From: Sphaerisporangium melleum
Lineage (GTDB): Bacteria; Actinomycetota; Actinomycetes; Streptosporangiales; Streptosporangiaceae
Direction of reading: 5' to 3'
DNA: 64,000 nt
Assembly (NCBI RefSeq): GCF_014646695.1
Contig: NZ_BMNT01000014.1
Span: 18,120-82,119, forward strand
Shown here: piece by piece, positions 29,518 through 38,014 of the stretch
Layout: each line of letters starts with the position of its first letter
Numbering within the stretch: the stretch's first letter is position 1
Notes under the pieces: generated by a model
What the model was told of the DNA's origin: nothing
What the model saw: only the letters and a program-made list of their open reading frames with translations
Databases searched by the model: none
Position numbers and translations under genes: made by a program

Positions 29518-31773
29518 ATGGGCACCGAGTGGCGGCCTTCGGCATGCGTGCTGTGCGCGTGCAACTGCGGCATCGAGATCAAGCTGGACGGCCGGCACCT
29601 GGCGCGCGTCCGGGGCGACAAGGCCCACCCGTCCTCCCAGGGGTACACCTGCGAGAAGCCGCTGCGGCTGGACCACTACCAGAACGGTGCGGACCGGCTC
29701 ACTCACCCGCTACGGCGCCGGCCCGACGGCACGTTCGAGCGGGTGAGCTGGGACACCGCGATCGGCGAGGTCGCGGCCCGGCTCCGCGGCGTGGCCGGCG
29801 CCCACGGCGGAGAGTCGATCTTCTACTACGGCGGGGGCGGGCAGGGCAACCATCTCGGCGGCTCCTACTCCGGTTCCCTGATGCGCGCGCTCGGTGCCCG
29901 GTACCGCTCCAACGCCCTGGCCCAGGAGAAGACCGGCCTGTTCTGGGTGTCGGACCGCATGCTCGGCACCACCGTCTCCGGCGACTTCGAGCACTGCGAG
30001 GTCGCGCTGTTCGTCGGGAAGAATCCCTGGCAGTCCCACGGCCTGCCTCGCGCCCGTCCCACCCTGCGTGAGATCGCCCGCGACCCGGCCCGCTGCATGA
30101 TCGTCATCGATCCGCGGCGCACCGAGACCGCCGAGATGGCCGACATCCACCTGCGGGTGCGCCCCGGCGCCGACGCGTGGCTGCTCGCCGCGATGGCCGG
30201 CGTCCTCGTCCAGGAGGACCTCATCGCCCGCGACTGGCTCGCCGCCCACGCCACCGGCCTGGACGAGGTGCGCGCCGTCCTGCGCGCGGTGCCGGTCTCC
30301 GGCTACTGCGCCACCGCGGGCGTGCCCGAGGAACTGGTGCGGACGGCGGCACGCCGGATCGCCGCCGCGGCGAGCGTCGCGGTGTTCGAGGACCTCGGCG
30401 TGCAGATGACCCTCCACTCGACTCTCAACAGCTACCTGGACAACCTGCTGTGGCTGCTGACCGGCAACTTCGGGCGTCCGGGCGCCAACAACCCACCGAT
30501 CCTGTTCGCGCCGTTCATCACCTTCTCCCACCACGGTCCGAAGGCCGAGCGGTTCAGCCCGGTGGCCGGGGCACGGATCATCTCCGGACTGGTCCCGGCG
30601 AACGTGGTCGCCGAGGAGATCCTCACCGACCACCCGCGCCGCTATCGCGCCATGCTGGTGGAGTCCGCCAACCCCGCGCACTCCGTCGCCGACTCCCCGC
30701 GCATGCGCGAAGCGCTGGACGCCCTCGACCTGCTCGTCGTCATCGACGTCGCCATGACCGAGACCGCGCGGATGGCCGACTACGTGCTGCCGGCGCCGTC
30801 GCAGTTCGAGAAGTGGGAGGCGACCTTCTTCAACCTGGAGGCCCCCGCCAACTACTTCCACCTGCGCCCGCCGGTGCTCGACCCGCCCCCTGGCACCGAC
30901 CTGCTGCCCGAGCCGGAGATCTACGCGCGGCTGTGCGAGGCCATCGGTGCCCTCCCGGAGGAGAAGGTCGCTCCGCTGCGCGCGGCGGCCGGGCGCGGCC
31001 GGGCCGCCTTCGGCCAGGCGTTCCTCGCCGCCATGGCCGACCCCGCGCTGGCCAAGATCGCACCGGTCCTGCTGTACCGCACGCTCGGCCCGGCGCTGCC
31101 GCACGGCGCGGCGGCCGCGGCGTCCCTGTGGGCGCAGGCGCACCGGGTGGCGGCGGCCCATCCGGAGGCCGTCCGCCGGGCCGGCGTCGAAGGCGAGGGG
31201 GCCGAACTCGGTGACCGGCTGTTCGACGCCGTCCTGGACAGCCCCTCCGGCATGGTGTTCACCCTGGACGAGCCCGGGGACGGCTGGGACCGGCTCGGCA
31301 CCCCGGACAAGAAGATCCATCTGGCGCTGCCGGACCTGCTGGCGGAACTGGCCGCCCTCGGGCCGGGCCCGGCGGGGCACCCGGACTACCCGTTCGTGCT
31401 CTCGGCGGGGGAGCGGCGCGCCTTCACCGCCAACACGATCTTCCGCGACCCCGCCTGGCGCAGACGGGACGCCGAGGGCGTGCTGCGCGTCAGCCCCAAG
31501 GACGCCGCCGACCTCGGCCTGTCCGACGGGTCGCGGGCCCGGGTGACCACGCGGCGCGGCTCGGTCGAGGCCGTCGTCGAGATCACCGACACCCTCCAGG
31601 CCGGGCACGTCTCGCTGCCCAACGGCCTCGGCCTGACCTACCCCGGCGAGTCGGGCCAGGCCACCACGGGCGCCCCGCCGAACGAGCTGACCGCCGCCGA
31701 AGACCGCGACCCCTACGCCGGCACCCCCTGGCACAAACACGTCCCCGCCCGCGTCGAGGCACTCCCGGCCTGA
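29518..31773 (+). CDS. molybdopterin-dependent oxidoreductase, single subunit
   Basis: A 751-residue MopB-family enzyme. The N-terminal [4Fe-4S] site is Cys10-x2-Cys13-x3-Cys17 and Cys45. The bis-MGD-binding domains follow (FVGKNPWQSHG, VIDPRRTETAEMADIHLRVRPG, GNFGRPGANN), and a molydopterin dinucleotide-binding C-terminal domain begins near 615 (YPFVLSAGERRAFTANTI). No Cys occurs between 46 and 159, where formate dehydrogenases carry the Cys/SeCys metal ligand. No Tat signal is seen, so it is cytoplasmic. GGGGAG at 29508-29513 is the ribosome site. It has no electron-transfer partner gene beside it. Confidence 0.85.
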   Translation: MGTEWRPSACVLCACNCGIEIKLDGRHLARVRGDKAHPSSQGYTCEKPLRLDHYQNGADRLTHPLRRRPDGTFERVSWDTAIGEVAARLRGVAGAHGGESIFYYGGGGQGNHLGGSYSGSLMRALGARYRSNALAQEKTGLFWVSDRMLGTTVSGDFEHCEVALFVGKNPWQSHGLPRARPTLREIARDPARCMIVIDPRRTETAEMADIHLRVRPGADAWLLAAMAGVLVQEDLIARDWLAAHATGLDEVRAVLRAVPVSGYCATAGVPEELVRTAARRIAAAASVAVFEDLGVQMTLHSTLNSYLDNLLWLLTGNFGRPGANNPPILFAPFITFSHHGPKAERFSPVAGARIISGLVPANVVAEEILTDHPRRYRAMLVESANPAHSVADSPRMREALDALDLLVVIDVAMTETARMADYVLPAPSQFEKWEATFFNLEAPANYFHLRPPVLDPPPGTDLLPEPEIYARLCEAIGALPEEKVAPLRAAAGRGRAAFGQAFLAAMADPALAKIAPVLLYRTLGPALPHGAAAAASLWAQAHRVAAAHPEAVRRAGVEGEGAELGDRLFDAVLDSPSGMVFTLDEPGDGWDRLGTPDKKIHLALPDLLAELAALGPGPAGHPDYPFVLSAGERRAFTANTIFRDPAWRRRDAEGVLRVSPKDAADLGLSDGSRARVTTRRGSVEAVVEITDTLQAGHVSLPNGLGLTYPGESGQATTGAPPNELTAAEDRDPYAGTPWHKHVPARVEALPA

Positions 31774-32074
31774 ACACCGCGCTCACTCGCGCAGCAGGCG
31801 ATCCCGGGCGGCGCGTGTGTGATCGGCTCGCAGGCCGTGGCCGGGCTCGTCATCGAACGCGTCAGAGGCGGCGTCCCGATATTCGCTGATCGCGGACGTC
31901 GGTTCGGTCATGGTGATGGTGCTCTCCACCGTGACCGGCGATCCGCGCTCTTGATCACCTCGCGCGTGCCATCGCGGTCGCGCCGCCCATCTCCAGCTCA
32001 GAAGACGGGGACCACAGAGGCCGCCGGTCCGCGGGACCCTTGGGCCCCGTGGGCGGGTTGCACGTTGGACAGGG
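31774..32074. other. gap between converging oxidoreductase and LysR genes
   Basis: 301 bases. The only structured item is a small minus-strand frame (31783-31911, listed separately) and a short GGTCC/GGACC stem near 32028-32040. No convincing terminator was seen. Confidence 0.4.
31783..31911 (-). CDS. possible small protein (42 residues)
   Basis: An ATG frame with acidic, natural-looking composition (begins MTEPTSAISEYRD, ends RAARDRLLRE). GGAG lies 12 bases upstream on its strand, which is far for a ribosome site. It could be a real small protein, a remnant, or chance. Confidence 0.2.
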   Translation of the reverse strand: MTEPTSAISEYRDAASDAFDDEPGHGLRADHTRAARDRLLRE

Positions 32075-32902
32075 TCAGGAGGCTCTGGGCTGGTGGGCGC
32101 GGGTGCCGGCGATCTCGCGGGCCGCGCGGACGAACGCGGCGCGGGCGGGGGCGGCGGCGTGCTCGGGCCAGGCGAGTACGAGGTCGCTGCCGGGAAGGTC
32201 CGCGACCGGGACCGCGGCCACGTCGCCGCCCAGCCGGCCGGTGACGCCGTCCCCGGTCACGACGACCAGCAGGCCCAGCGCGACCCGGTCCACGATCTCG
32301 TCCAGCGCGACCGTGGGGCAGTGCTCGGTGAAGACGCCCTCGGCGCGGAGGTCGGCCAGCGTGACGGCGGTGCGCTTCGCGAGACGGTGCCCGGCGGGCA
32401 GCAGGGCCACCGGCGCCTCCTGCGCCAGCTCGGCGGTGCGCAGCCCGGCGAGGTCGCCGTCGCCGCACATCAGCGCGAGGTCGGCCGTGCCGTCCCGCAG
32501 GGCGGCCGCCTGGTCGTGGGTGAAGACGACCTCGACCTCGGCGGCGTCCGGGCGGCGCCCGTAGGCGCGCACCACCTCGGCGAGCAGACCCGCACCGGTG
32601 CCCGGCCGGGCGGCCACCGTCAGCCGGTGCGGGCGCGCGGCCTGCTGTGCGCGCCGGACGGCGGTGTCCACGCTGCGCAACGCCTTGCGGGCCTCGTCCA
32701 GGAAGACCTTCCCGGCCGGGGTCAGCGCGACGCGACGGCTGGTGCGCTCCAGCAGCCGGACGCCGATGCGGCGCTCCAGCCGGCCGATGGTGCGCGACAG
32801 CGGGGGCTGGGCGATGCCGAGCCGCTCGGCGGCCCGGCCGAAGTGCAGCTCCTCGGCCACCGCCACGAACTGCGCGAGCTCCCGCGTCTCCAGACGATCC
32901 AT
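32075..32902 (-). CDS. LysR-family transcriptional regulator
   Basis: A 275-residue regulator. The winged HTH is at residues about 4-66 (ELAQFVAVAEELHFGRAAERLGIAQPPLSRTIGRLERRIG), followed by the two-lobed effector domain. The ATG at 32902 gives the standard LysR start. It is divergent from the SnoaL-like gene across 165 bases, the classic arrangement in which a LysR protein controls its neighbour and itself. No clean T-N11-A site was identified. Confidence 0.88.
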   Translation of the reverse strand: MDRLETRELAQFVAVAEELHFGRAAERLGIAQPPLSRTIGRLERRIGVRLLERTSRRVALTPAGKVFLDEARKALRSVDTAVRRAQQAARPHRLTVAARPGTGAGLLAEVVRAYGRRPDAAEVEVVFTHDQAAALRDGTADLALMCGDGDLAGLRTAELAQEAPVALLPAGHRLAKRTAVTLADLRAEGVFTEHCPTVALDEIVDRVALGLLVVVTGDGVTGRLGGDVAAVPVADLPGSDLVLAWPEHAAAPARAAFVRAAREIAGTRAHQPRAS

Positions 32903-33067
32903 ACCGCAAGGGTAATGGTCGCTATCGGAACCGTCATTGTTCCCCCAGGTCGGAGCGGGTGGAATGGTCCCACCGCCACGTCCGGCCCCCTTCTCCGGAG
33001 CGCGGCGGCGATCGGGACGTCCGGTTGCGGACCCCACCATCACGTGCGACAGAGAGAAGACGACGAT

Positions 33068-33556
33068 ATGAGCGACGAGCGCAAGATCCAGGAAGTCCTG
33101 GCCCAGTACGTGCGCGCCACCGACCGCCGCGACGGCGCGACCCAGGGCGCGCTGTTCACCGACGACGCGATCATCCAGTCCTTCAGCAAGGTCGGCCCGG
33201 AACAGTACGAGCCGTTCACCGAGCCCATGATCGGCGGCGCCGCGGTCCACTACGCGGTGGACAACTACATGGCCCCGCACCCCCAGGGGGGATCGAGCCA
33301 CCACGTCACCGCCGACCACATCATCGAGGTGGACGGCGACACGGCCCACATGAACGCCCAGTTCATCGTGTTCGAGGTGCGCGCCGCCGCCCGCCCCGAA
33401 AACGGATGGCCGCAGGACTCCTTCGGCGCGCAGGGCACCGTGCGGCCGATCGAGTCCGGCTACTACGACACCGACCTGCGGCGCGTCGGCGGCGAATGGA
33501 AGATCGTCCGCCACCACATCCTGCTCGACATGCCCTACGCCATCCCCGGCGCCTGA
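33068..33556 (+). CDS. SnoaL-like nuclear transport factor 2-fold protein
   Basis: A 162-residue single-domain protein of the NTF2/SnoaL-4 type (EVLAQYVRATDRRDGATQGALFTDDAIIQ ... GYYDTDLRRVGGEWKIVRHHI). Members include polyketide cyclases, dehydratases and isomerases, and many have no known role. ATG 33068 follows AGAGAG. It is the probable target of the divergent LysR regulator. Confidence 0.8.
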   Translation: MSDERKIQEVLAQYVRATDRRDGATQGALFTDDAIIQSFSKVGPEQYEPFTEPMIGGAAVHYAVDNYMAPHPQGGSSHHVTADHIIEVDGDTAHMNAQFIVFEVRAAARPENGWPQDSFGAQGTVRPIESGYYDTDLRRVGGEWKIVRHHILLDMPYAIPGA

Positions 33557-33863
33557 CGGACCACGTGGCGGTCACCGGACAACGTCCAGGCAGCGTCGCT
33601 GCTCGCCATGCGGTGCGCACGCATGACGCGGAGTGATCCCGGTCGTACTCGTGAGGCGCAGCGCTTCATCGGGGCGGCGAAGGAGACGGCCCGGCATTGG
33701 GCGGCGCCGCGCCTGTACGCGCTTCTCGCGATGCGCGAGACCTCCGTGTACGCGAGCCTCGGTGACGAAGTGTCCCCCTCACCGGTGGGGTGCCGGCAAG
33801 GACCGTGACAGCCGCTGGAGTGGTTCTTGCCGGCACCCCGAGTGCCGGCTCGGCCGCCAGTGG
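33557..33863. other. gap between SnoaL-like and nitroreductase genes
   Basis: 307 bases between converging genes. Apart from the strong hairpin at 33787-33839 I see nothing. The plus frame at 33608-33808 has no ribosome site and looks unnatural. Confidence 0.45.
33787..33839. terminator. 18-bp stem-loop, likely terminator of the nitroreductase gene
   Basis: 33787-33804 (GGGGTGCCGGCAAGGACC) pairs with 33822-33839 with one G-T wobble and a 17-base loop. It lies 25 bases past the stop of the minus-strand nitroreductase gene and 230 bases past the plus-strand SnoaL-like gene. Confidence 0.65.
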
Positions 33864-34529
33864 TCACACTCCGATGAAGGTCACGGTTTCCGTCATGTCC
33901 GCCCGCCCGGTACGCAGGCGTGGCGCGCCCTCCTTTTCGAATCCCACCGCGACACCACAGAACAATACGAACCCGTCATCAACTCCCACTGTCTGGCTGA
34001 CGGTCTTGCGATACATCGTCCACATCACCTGAGGGCAACTGTGCAGCCCTTCCGCTCTCAGCAGCAGCATGACCGTCTGCAAGTACATCCCGGCGTCCCC
34101 ATACTGTCCGGGGCCCATCGTCCGGTCGAGGTAACAGAACAGTACGACCGGCGCCCCGAACGCCTCCGAGTTCAAGGCGGCGATCTTCATGGGCCTGTCC
34201 GGGTCGTCGCGTTCGATTCCCAGCGCTCTGTACCGCTGGGCGGCCGCGGCGGAGAAGCGGTCCAGGTACGGCGAGGTGAATTCGTCCGGGTACATCGGAT
34301 ACTCCCGCTCGTCACCCGGGTCTCCCGCCAGTGCCCTGGCCGTCGCGCGCCTCTTCAGCTCGGCCAAGGGCTCGCCGGTCACGACGTACAGGTGCCACGG
34401 CTGGAGGTTCCCACTCGACGGAGCCCGCGTCGCCGCGGCCAGCACTCGTTCGAGCATCTCCTTGGGCACCGGTTCATCGCTGAACGCCCGCACCGCACGT
34501 CGACTGTCCACGGCTTCGTACACATCCAC
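33864..34529 (-). CDS. nitroreductase-family FMN oxidoreductase
   Basis: A 221-residue protein with the nitroreductase pattern: AVDSRRAVRAFSDEPVP (FMN phosphate contacts), AATRAPSSGNLQPWHLYVV and the late GVAVGFEK run. These enzymes reduce nitro groups, quinones or enones with NAD(P)H. The GTG at 34529 gives the normal N-terminus. The gene is visibly less GC-rich than its neighbours, which hints at acquisition. It lies 46 bases after the CGNR regulator gene on the same strand, so the two may share a transcript. Confidence 0.85.
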   Translation of the reverse strand: MDVYEAVDSRRAVRAFSDEPVPKEMLERVLAAATRAPSSGNLQPWHLYVVTGEPLAELKRRATARALAGDPGDEREYPMYPDEFTSPYLDRFSAAAAQRYRALGIERDDPDRPMKIAALNSEAFGAPVVLFCYLDRTMGPGQYGDAGMYLQTVMLLLRAEGLHSCPQVMWTMYRKTVSQTVGVDDGFVLFCGVAVGFEKEGAPRLRTGRADMTETVTFIGV

Positions 34530-34575
34530 GGCTTCTCGTCCTCTCGCTCAACGACATGGGGGCGCAGGTGTGGGG

Positions 34576-35154
34576 TCAGGGGCGTTGGGTGCGGGCGCGG
34601 AAGGCGGCGGTCTTGACGCGGTTCTGGCAGGTCGTCGAGCAGAAGCGGCGGGTGCCGTTGCGTGAGGTGTCGACGAAGACCCGGTCGCAGCGGGTCGCCG
34701 TGCACACGCCGAGCCGGTCGTACAGCTCGCCGCCGAGCACGACGGCCAGGCCGGTGGCGCAGGCCGCCGCGTAGTCGTCTCCCACGGTGCCGGCGTTGCC
34801 GTGGAAGTGCAGGTGCCACGGCTCGCCGTCGTGCCGTTCCAGCAGGGGGCGCGCCTGCGTGCGGTCCAGCAGATGGTTGACCTGGACGGCCGCCGAGTCC
34901 AGGTCGCCGGCGTCGACCGCCTCGAAGACCGCACGCAGTTCGAGCGCGACCTGGGACAGTTCGGCCGTCTCCGCGTCGGTCACCTCGCGCGGATGCCTGC
35001 CGCCCGTCGCGAGGGCGCCGGTGGCCGCGGTGCGCCGTGCGGGGCCGAGGGGCGGGGGCGCGTACTCCCGGCCGCGGGCCTCGCCGGCCGTCAGCGTGTT
35101 GACCAGGGCGGCGGCGATGGCCACCACCGCGTCGGTGTGACTGTTGAAATTCAC
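34576..35154 (-). CDS. CGNR zinc-finger (ABATE-domain) regulator
   Basis: A 192-residue protein. The N-terminal half is the putative stress-induced ligand-binding domain (ABATE). The C-terminal zinc finger has CTATRCDRVFVDTSRNGTRRFCS then TCQNRVK, the CGNR signature. Such proteins are presumed DNA-binding regulators. The GTG at 35154 gives the standard start. It is divergent from the methyltransferase, with a repeated TGTAAC element between them that is a good autoregulatory operator candidate. Confidence 0.85.
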   Translation of the reverse strand: MNFNSHTDAVVAIAAALVNTLTAGEARGREYAPPPLGPARRTAATGALATGGRHPREVTDAETAELSQVALELRAVFEAVDAGDLDSAAVQVNHLLDRTQARPLLERHDGEPWHLHFHGNAGTVGDDYAAACATGLAVVLGGELYDRLGVCTATRCDRVFVDTSRNGTRRFCSTTCQNRVKTAAFRARTQRP

Positions 35155-35226
35155 TTGACCCGTTACATCCTCACGTCCTACCGTGTAACTGGTGAAAGTC
35201 TACACGACAGTTACAGGAGAGCTTTG
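35155..35226 (+). promoter_or_regulatory. promoter with inverted TGTAAC operator for the methyltransferase
   Basis: A promoter TTGACC (35155-35160), 18 bases, TACCGT (35179-35184) faces the methyltransferase. GTTACA at 35162-35167 lies inside it. TGTAACTG at 35184-35191 and CAGTTACA at 35208-35215 form a perfect 8-bp inverted repeat around the likely start point. Three copies of one half-site in 54 bases suggest a repressor site. AGGAGA at 35215-35220 is the ribosome site, partly overlapped by the last copy. Confidence 0.6.
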
Positions 35227-36021
35227 ATGTCCATTCTTCACCCTGAGCAGGCCCGCGACTGGATCGCCCGGTGGGACGTCCAGCAGGAGGGCTATCTGAC
35301 CGACCGGGAGGCGCGGTTCACCGCCCTGATCGACGCGGTGGAGGCGGGTACGGATCGCCCTGACCCGCTGGTGCTCGACCTCGGCTGCGGGCCCGGGTCG
35401 CTCAGCGTCCGCCTGCTCGACCGGCTGCCCGAGGCCGAGGTGGTGGCGGTGGACGCCGACCCGCTGCTGCTCGCGCTCGGCCGGGCCGCCCACGAGGGCA
35501 GGCGGGGCCTGCGGTTCGCCGACGCCGACCTGCGCGACCCGGGCTGGACCTCCACGCTCGGGCTGGACCGGCCGGTGGACGCCGTGGTGAGCACGACCGC
35601 CCTGCACTGGCTCGCCGAGCCGGAGCTTCGCGCCATGTTCGCCGAACTGGCCGGTGTGATGCGGCCCGGCGGCCTGTTCCTCAACGGCGACCACCTGGAG
35701 GTCGTCGATGTCGCGCCGACCCTGGCCGGGCTGGAGCGGGCGGTGCACGAGCGGGCGACGCGGCGCCGGTTCGCCGCGGGCATGCCCGAGGACTGGCGCG
35801 AGTGGTGGGACGCGGCCGGCGCCGACCCCGCGCTCGCGGCGCTGGCGGACGAACGCGCCCGCAAGGTGGCGGGCCCGGCGCACCACGGCTCGGAGTCGCT
35901 GGAGCTGTCCACGCACGTCGCGGCGTTGCGCGCCGCCGGGTTCGCCGAGGTCGGCACCCTGTGGCAGAACGGTCACGACCGCGTCCTGTGCGCCGTCCTC
36001 CCCGTCGAACCGAGAACTTGA
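35227..36021 (+). CDS. class I SAM-dependent methyltransferase
   Basis: A 264-residue protein with motif I VLDLGCGPGSLS near residue 56, an acidic strand end (VAVDADPLLL), DAVVSTTALHW, and the motif after it (MRPGGLFLNGDH). The target is unknown; similarity is to the broad methyltransferase-11/25 group. ATG 35227 is set six bases after AGGAGA. Its promoter contains the inverted TGTAAC repeat and it is divergent from the CGNR regulator, so it is probably that regulator's target. Confidence 0.85.
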   Translation: MSILHPEQARDWIARWDVQQEGYLTDREARFTALIDAVEAGTDRPDPLVLDLGCGPGSLSVRLLDRLPEAEVVAVDADPLLLALGRAAHEGRRGLRFADADLRDPGWTSTLGLDRPVDAVVSTTALHWLAEPELRAMFAELAGVMRPGGLFLNGDHLEVVDVAPTLAGLERAVHERATRRRFAAGMPEDWREWWDAAGADPALAALADERARKVAGPAHHGSESLELSTHVAALRAAGFAEVGTLWQNGHDRVLCAVLPVEPRT

Positions 36022-36088
36022 CAGGTTCGGGTGAGATTCCCGCCCGATCGCTTCCACCGGGGCGGCTGAGCTGCCTAGGGTCGGGCGC

Positions 36089-37147
36089 ATGACGGAGCCC
36101 ACCTCTTCGATCGACGCGTTCATCGCCGCCCTGCCCAAGGCCGAACTGCACGTCCACCTGATCGGGTCGGCCTCGGTGCCAACGGTGCTGGAACTGAGCC
36201 GCCGGCACCCCGGCGGCCCGGTCCCCACGACGGAGGAGGAACTGCGCGCCTTCTACGTCTTCCGTGACTTCCCGCACTTCGCGCAGGTCTACGCGAGCGT
36301 CAACAGCCTGGTGCGCGACCCGGAGGACATCGCCATCCTGGTCGCCGGCATCGCCCGCGACCTCGCCGCGCAGAACGTCCGGTACGTCGAGCTGACCGTC
36401 ACGGCGTACTCCCATCTCGCCGTCGGCATGCCGATGGCCGCGGTCACCGAGGCGCTGGACCTGGGTGCCCGCCAAGCCGTGGCCGAGCACGGCGTGCGCG
36501 TCGGCTACATCTTCGACGTGCCGGGCGAGTGCGGGGCCGAAGGCGCCCGCGTGACGCTCGACCACGCGCTGTCGGTGCCACCGGAGGCCCTGGTCGGCTT
36601 CGGCCTGGCCGGCATCGAGCAGGAGCGGGTGCGGCACCGCGACGCCTTCCGGGACGCCTTCCGCGCGGCCACCACCGCGGGTCTGCACAGCGTGCCGCAC
36701 GGCGGCGAGATGAGCGGGCCCGAGACGATGTGGGAGGTCATCGAGGGCCTGCGCGCCGAGCGCATCGGGCACGGCATCGCCTGCGTGCGCGACCCCCGGC
36801 TCATGGCGTACCTGAGGGAGACGCGGCTCCCGCTGGAGGTGTGCCCCACCTCGAACCTGCGCACCGGCCAGGTGCCCACCATCGCCCGCCACCCGCTGCC
36901 GCGCATGCTGGAAGAGGGGCTGTACGTCACGCTCAACAGCGACGACCCGCCGATGTTCGCCACCACCCTCAACGGCGAGTACGCCCTCGCCGCCCGCGCC
37001 TTCGGGCTGGGCACGGCCGAGCTGGCCGGGCTCGCCGGCAACGCCGTGCGGGCGTCCTTCCTGGACGAGCCGGCCAAGCGGGCGATCCTCGCCGAGATCG
37101 ACCAGGTCTGCGCCGCGCACGCCGTCCGGTCACCCGGAGCCTTCTGA
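36089..37147 (+). CDS. adenosine deaminase-family protein
   Basis: A 352-residue TIM-barrel deaminase. The zinc ligands and catalytic residues are present: HVHL with His21 and His23, SVPHGGE, RIGHG and LNSDDPPMF (Asp-Asp). Relatives deaminate adenosine, adenine, 5'-deoxyadenosine or aminodeoxyfutalosine; the SDDPPMF form is not the classical adenosine type, so a futalosine or adenine substrate is possible. It is a single gene, converging with the membrane HTH gene with only 12 bases between the stops. Confidence 0.82.
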   Translation: MTEPTSSIDAFIAALPKAELHVHLIGSASVPTVLELSRRHPGGPVPTTEEELRAFYVFRDFPHFAQVYASVNSLVRDPEDIAILVAGIARDLAAQNVRYVELTVTAYSHLAVGMPMAAVTEALDLGARQAVAEHGVRVGYIFDVPGECGAEGARVTLDHALSVPPEALVGFGLAGIEQERVRHRDAFRDAFRAATTAGLHSVPHGGEMSGPETMWEVIEGLRAERIGHGIACVRDPRLMAYLRETRLPLEVCPTSNLRTGQVPTIARHPLPRMLEEGLYVTLNSDDPPMFATTLNGEYALAARAFGLGTAELAGLAGNAVRASFLDEPAKRAILAEIDQVCAAHAVRSPGAF

Positions 37148-37159
37148 CCTTCCGACCGC

Positions 37160-38014
37160 TCAGGCACAGACGGGCAGGGCGGGGTTGTCGTGGGTGCGCA
37201 CGGCGGGCAGCCAGCCGTGGCCCTCGGGCACATCGTCGAGCCGGACGCGGAACCAGCGTGAGGTGCCGACGCCCGTCTCGTCCTCCACCCGGTCGCCGTC
37301 GAACAGCACGCAGTCGGCCACCAGCACGTCCCCGTGCCAGACGCGGTGGCTCACCACGTTCCCGGCGGCGTACTTCTTGCGCGGGTCGATGGCCAGGCCC
37401 ATGCTGCAGGCGGGGAAGCGGTCCTTGCGCTTTCCGCAGTCCCCCTCGATGTTGAAGACGGTGACCTGCGCCGTGGCCGCCGTGGCGCCGGTCGACGCCA
37501 CGATCACCGGACCGGCCAGGCCGCCTTCCGGGCGCAGCACGACGAACACCGTCACGGCGGCGGCGACCAGCACGACCGCGGCGGCGACGGCCCACACCGC
37601 CCGGGGGGAGCCGCGGCGGCGCCCGTCCACCGGTTCGCCCGGAGGCTCTTCCGGAGCGTCCCGGAGTTGCTCTTCCGCGGCGTCTCGCGAGGTGTGCTCC
37701 GGAGCCTCCCGCGGGGACTCCGCTGCGATCTCCGGGTCGTCGTCCTCCTGCTCCGGTCGTGCGGAGCGGGCCGTGTCGGCCACCGCCCACAGCCGGTGCA
37801 GCTCGCGCAGTTCCTCCCCGCTGGCCCCGCACGCCTTGCCGAAGGCGTGCACCGGGCCGTAGCCGGTGGGGAGCTTGCTGCCCGAACAGTAACGGTGCAG
37901 GCTCGACCGGCTGATGCCCGTGCGCGCGGCGAGCACCTCGAAGCTCATGCCGCTGCGCTCCTTGAGCATCCTCAACCGGGCGGCGAAGCGCTCGACTTCC
38001 CCCGTCTGCGACAA
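37160..38014 (-). CDS. membrane-tethered XRE-type HTH protein with extracytoplasmic domain
   Basis: A 284-residue protein. An XRE helix-turn-helix (residues about 8-60, with SFEVLAARTGISRSSLHRY) is followed by an acidic, probably disordered linker (about 85-135), one membrane helix (139-160) and an outside domain of about 120 residues with four Cys (in GDCGKRK, PACSMG, ADCVL and the terminal PVCA). The start is TTG 38014, decided by a strong AAGGAGGA ribosome site four bases upstream. The layout suggests a one-component sensor that binds DNA from the membrane. The function of the outer domain is unknown. Confidence 0.8.
   Translation of the reverse strand: MSQTGEVERFAARLRMLKERSGMSFEVLAARTGISRSSLHRYCSGSKLPTGYGPVHAFGKACGASGEELRELHRLWAVADTARSARPEQEDDDPEIAAESPREAPEHTSRDAAEEQLRDAPEEPPGEPVDGRRRGSPRAVWAVAAAVVLVAAAVTVFVVLRPEGGLAGPVIVASTGATAATAQVTVFNIEGDCGKRKDRFPACSMGLAIDPRKKYAAGNVVSHRVWHGDVLVADCVLFDGDRVEDETGVGTSRWFRVRLDDVPEGHGWLPAVRTHDNPALPVCA

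Noticed and set aside
33608..33808. 66-codon plus-strand frame between the SnoaL-like gene and the nitroreductase
   Set aside because: No ribosome site and it runs into the strong hairpin at 33787.
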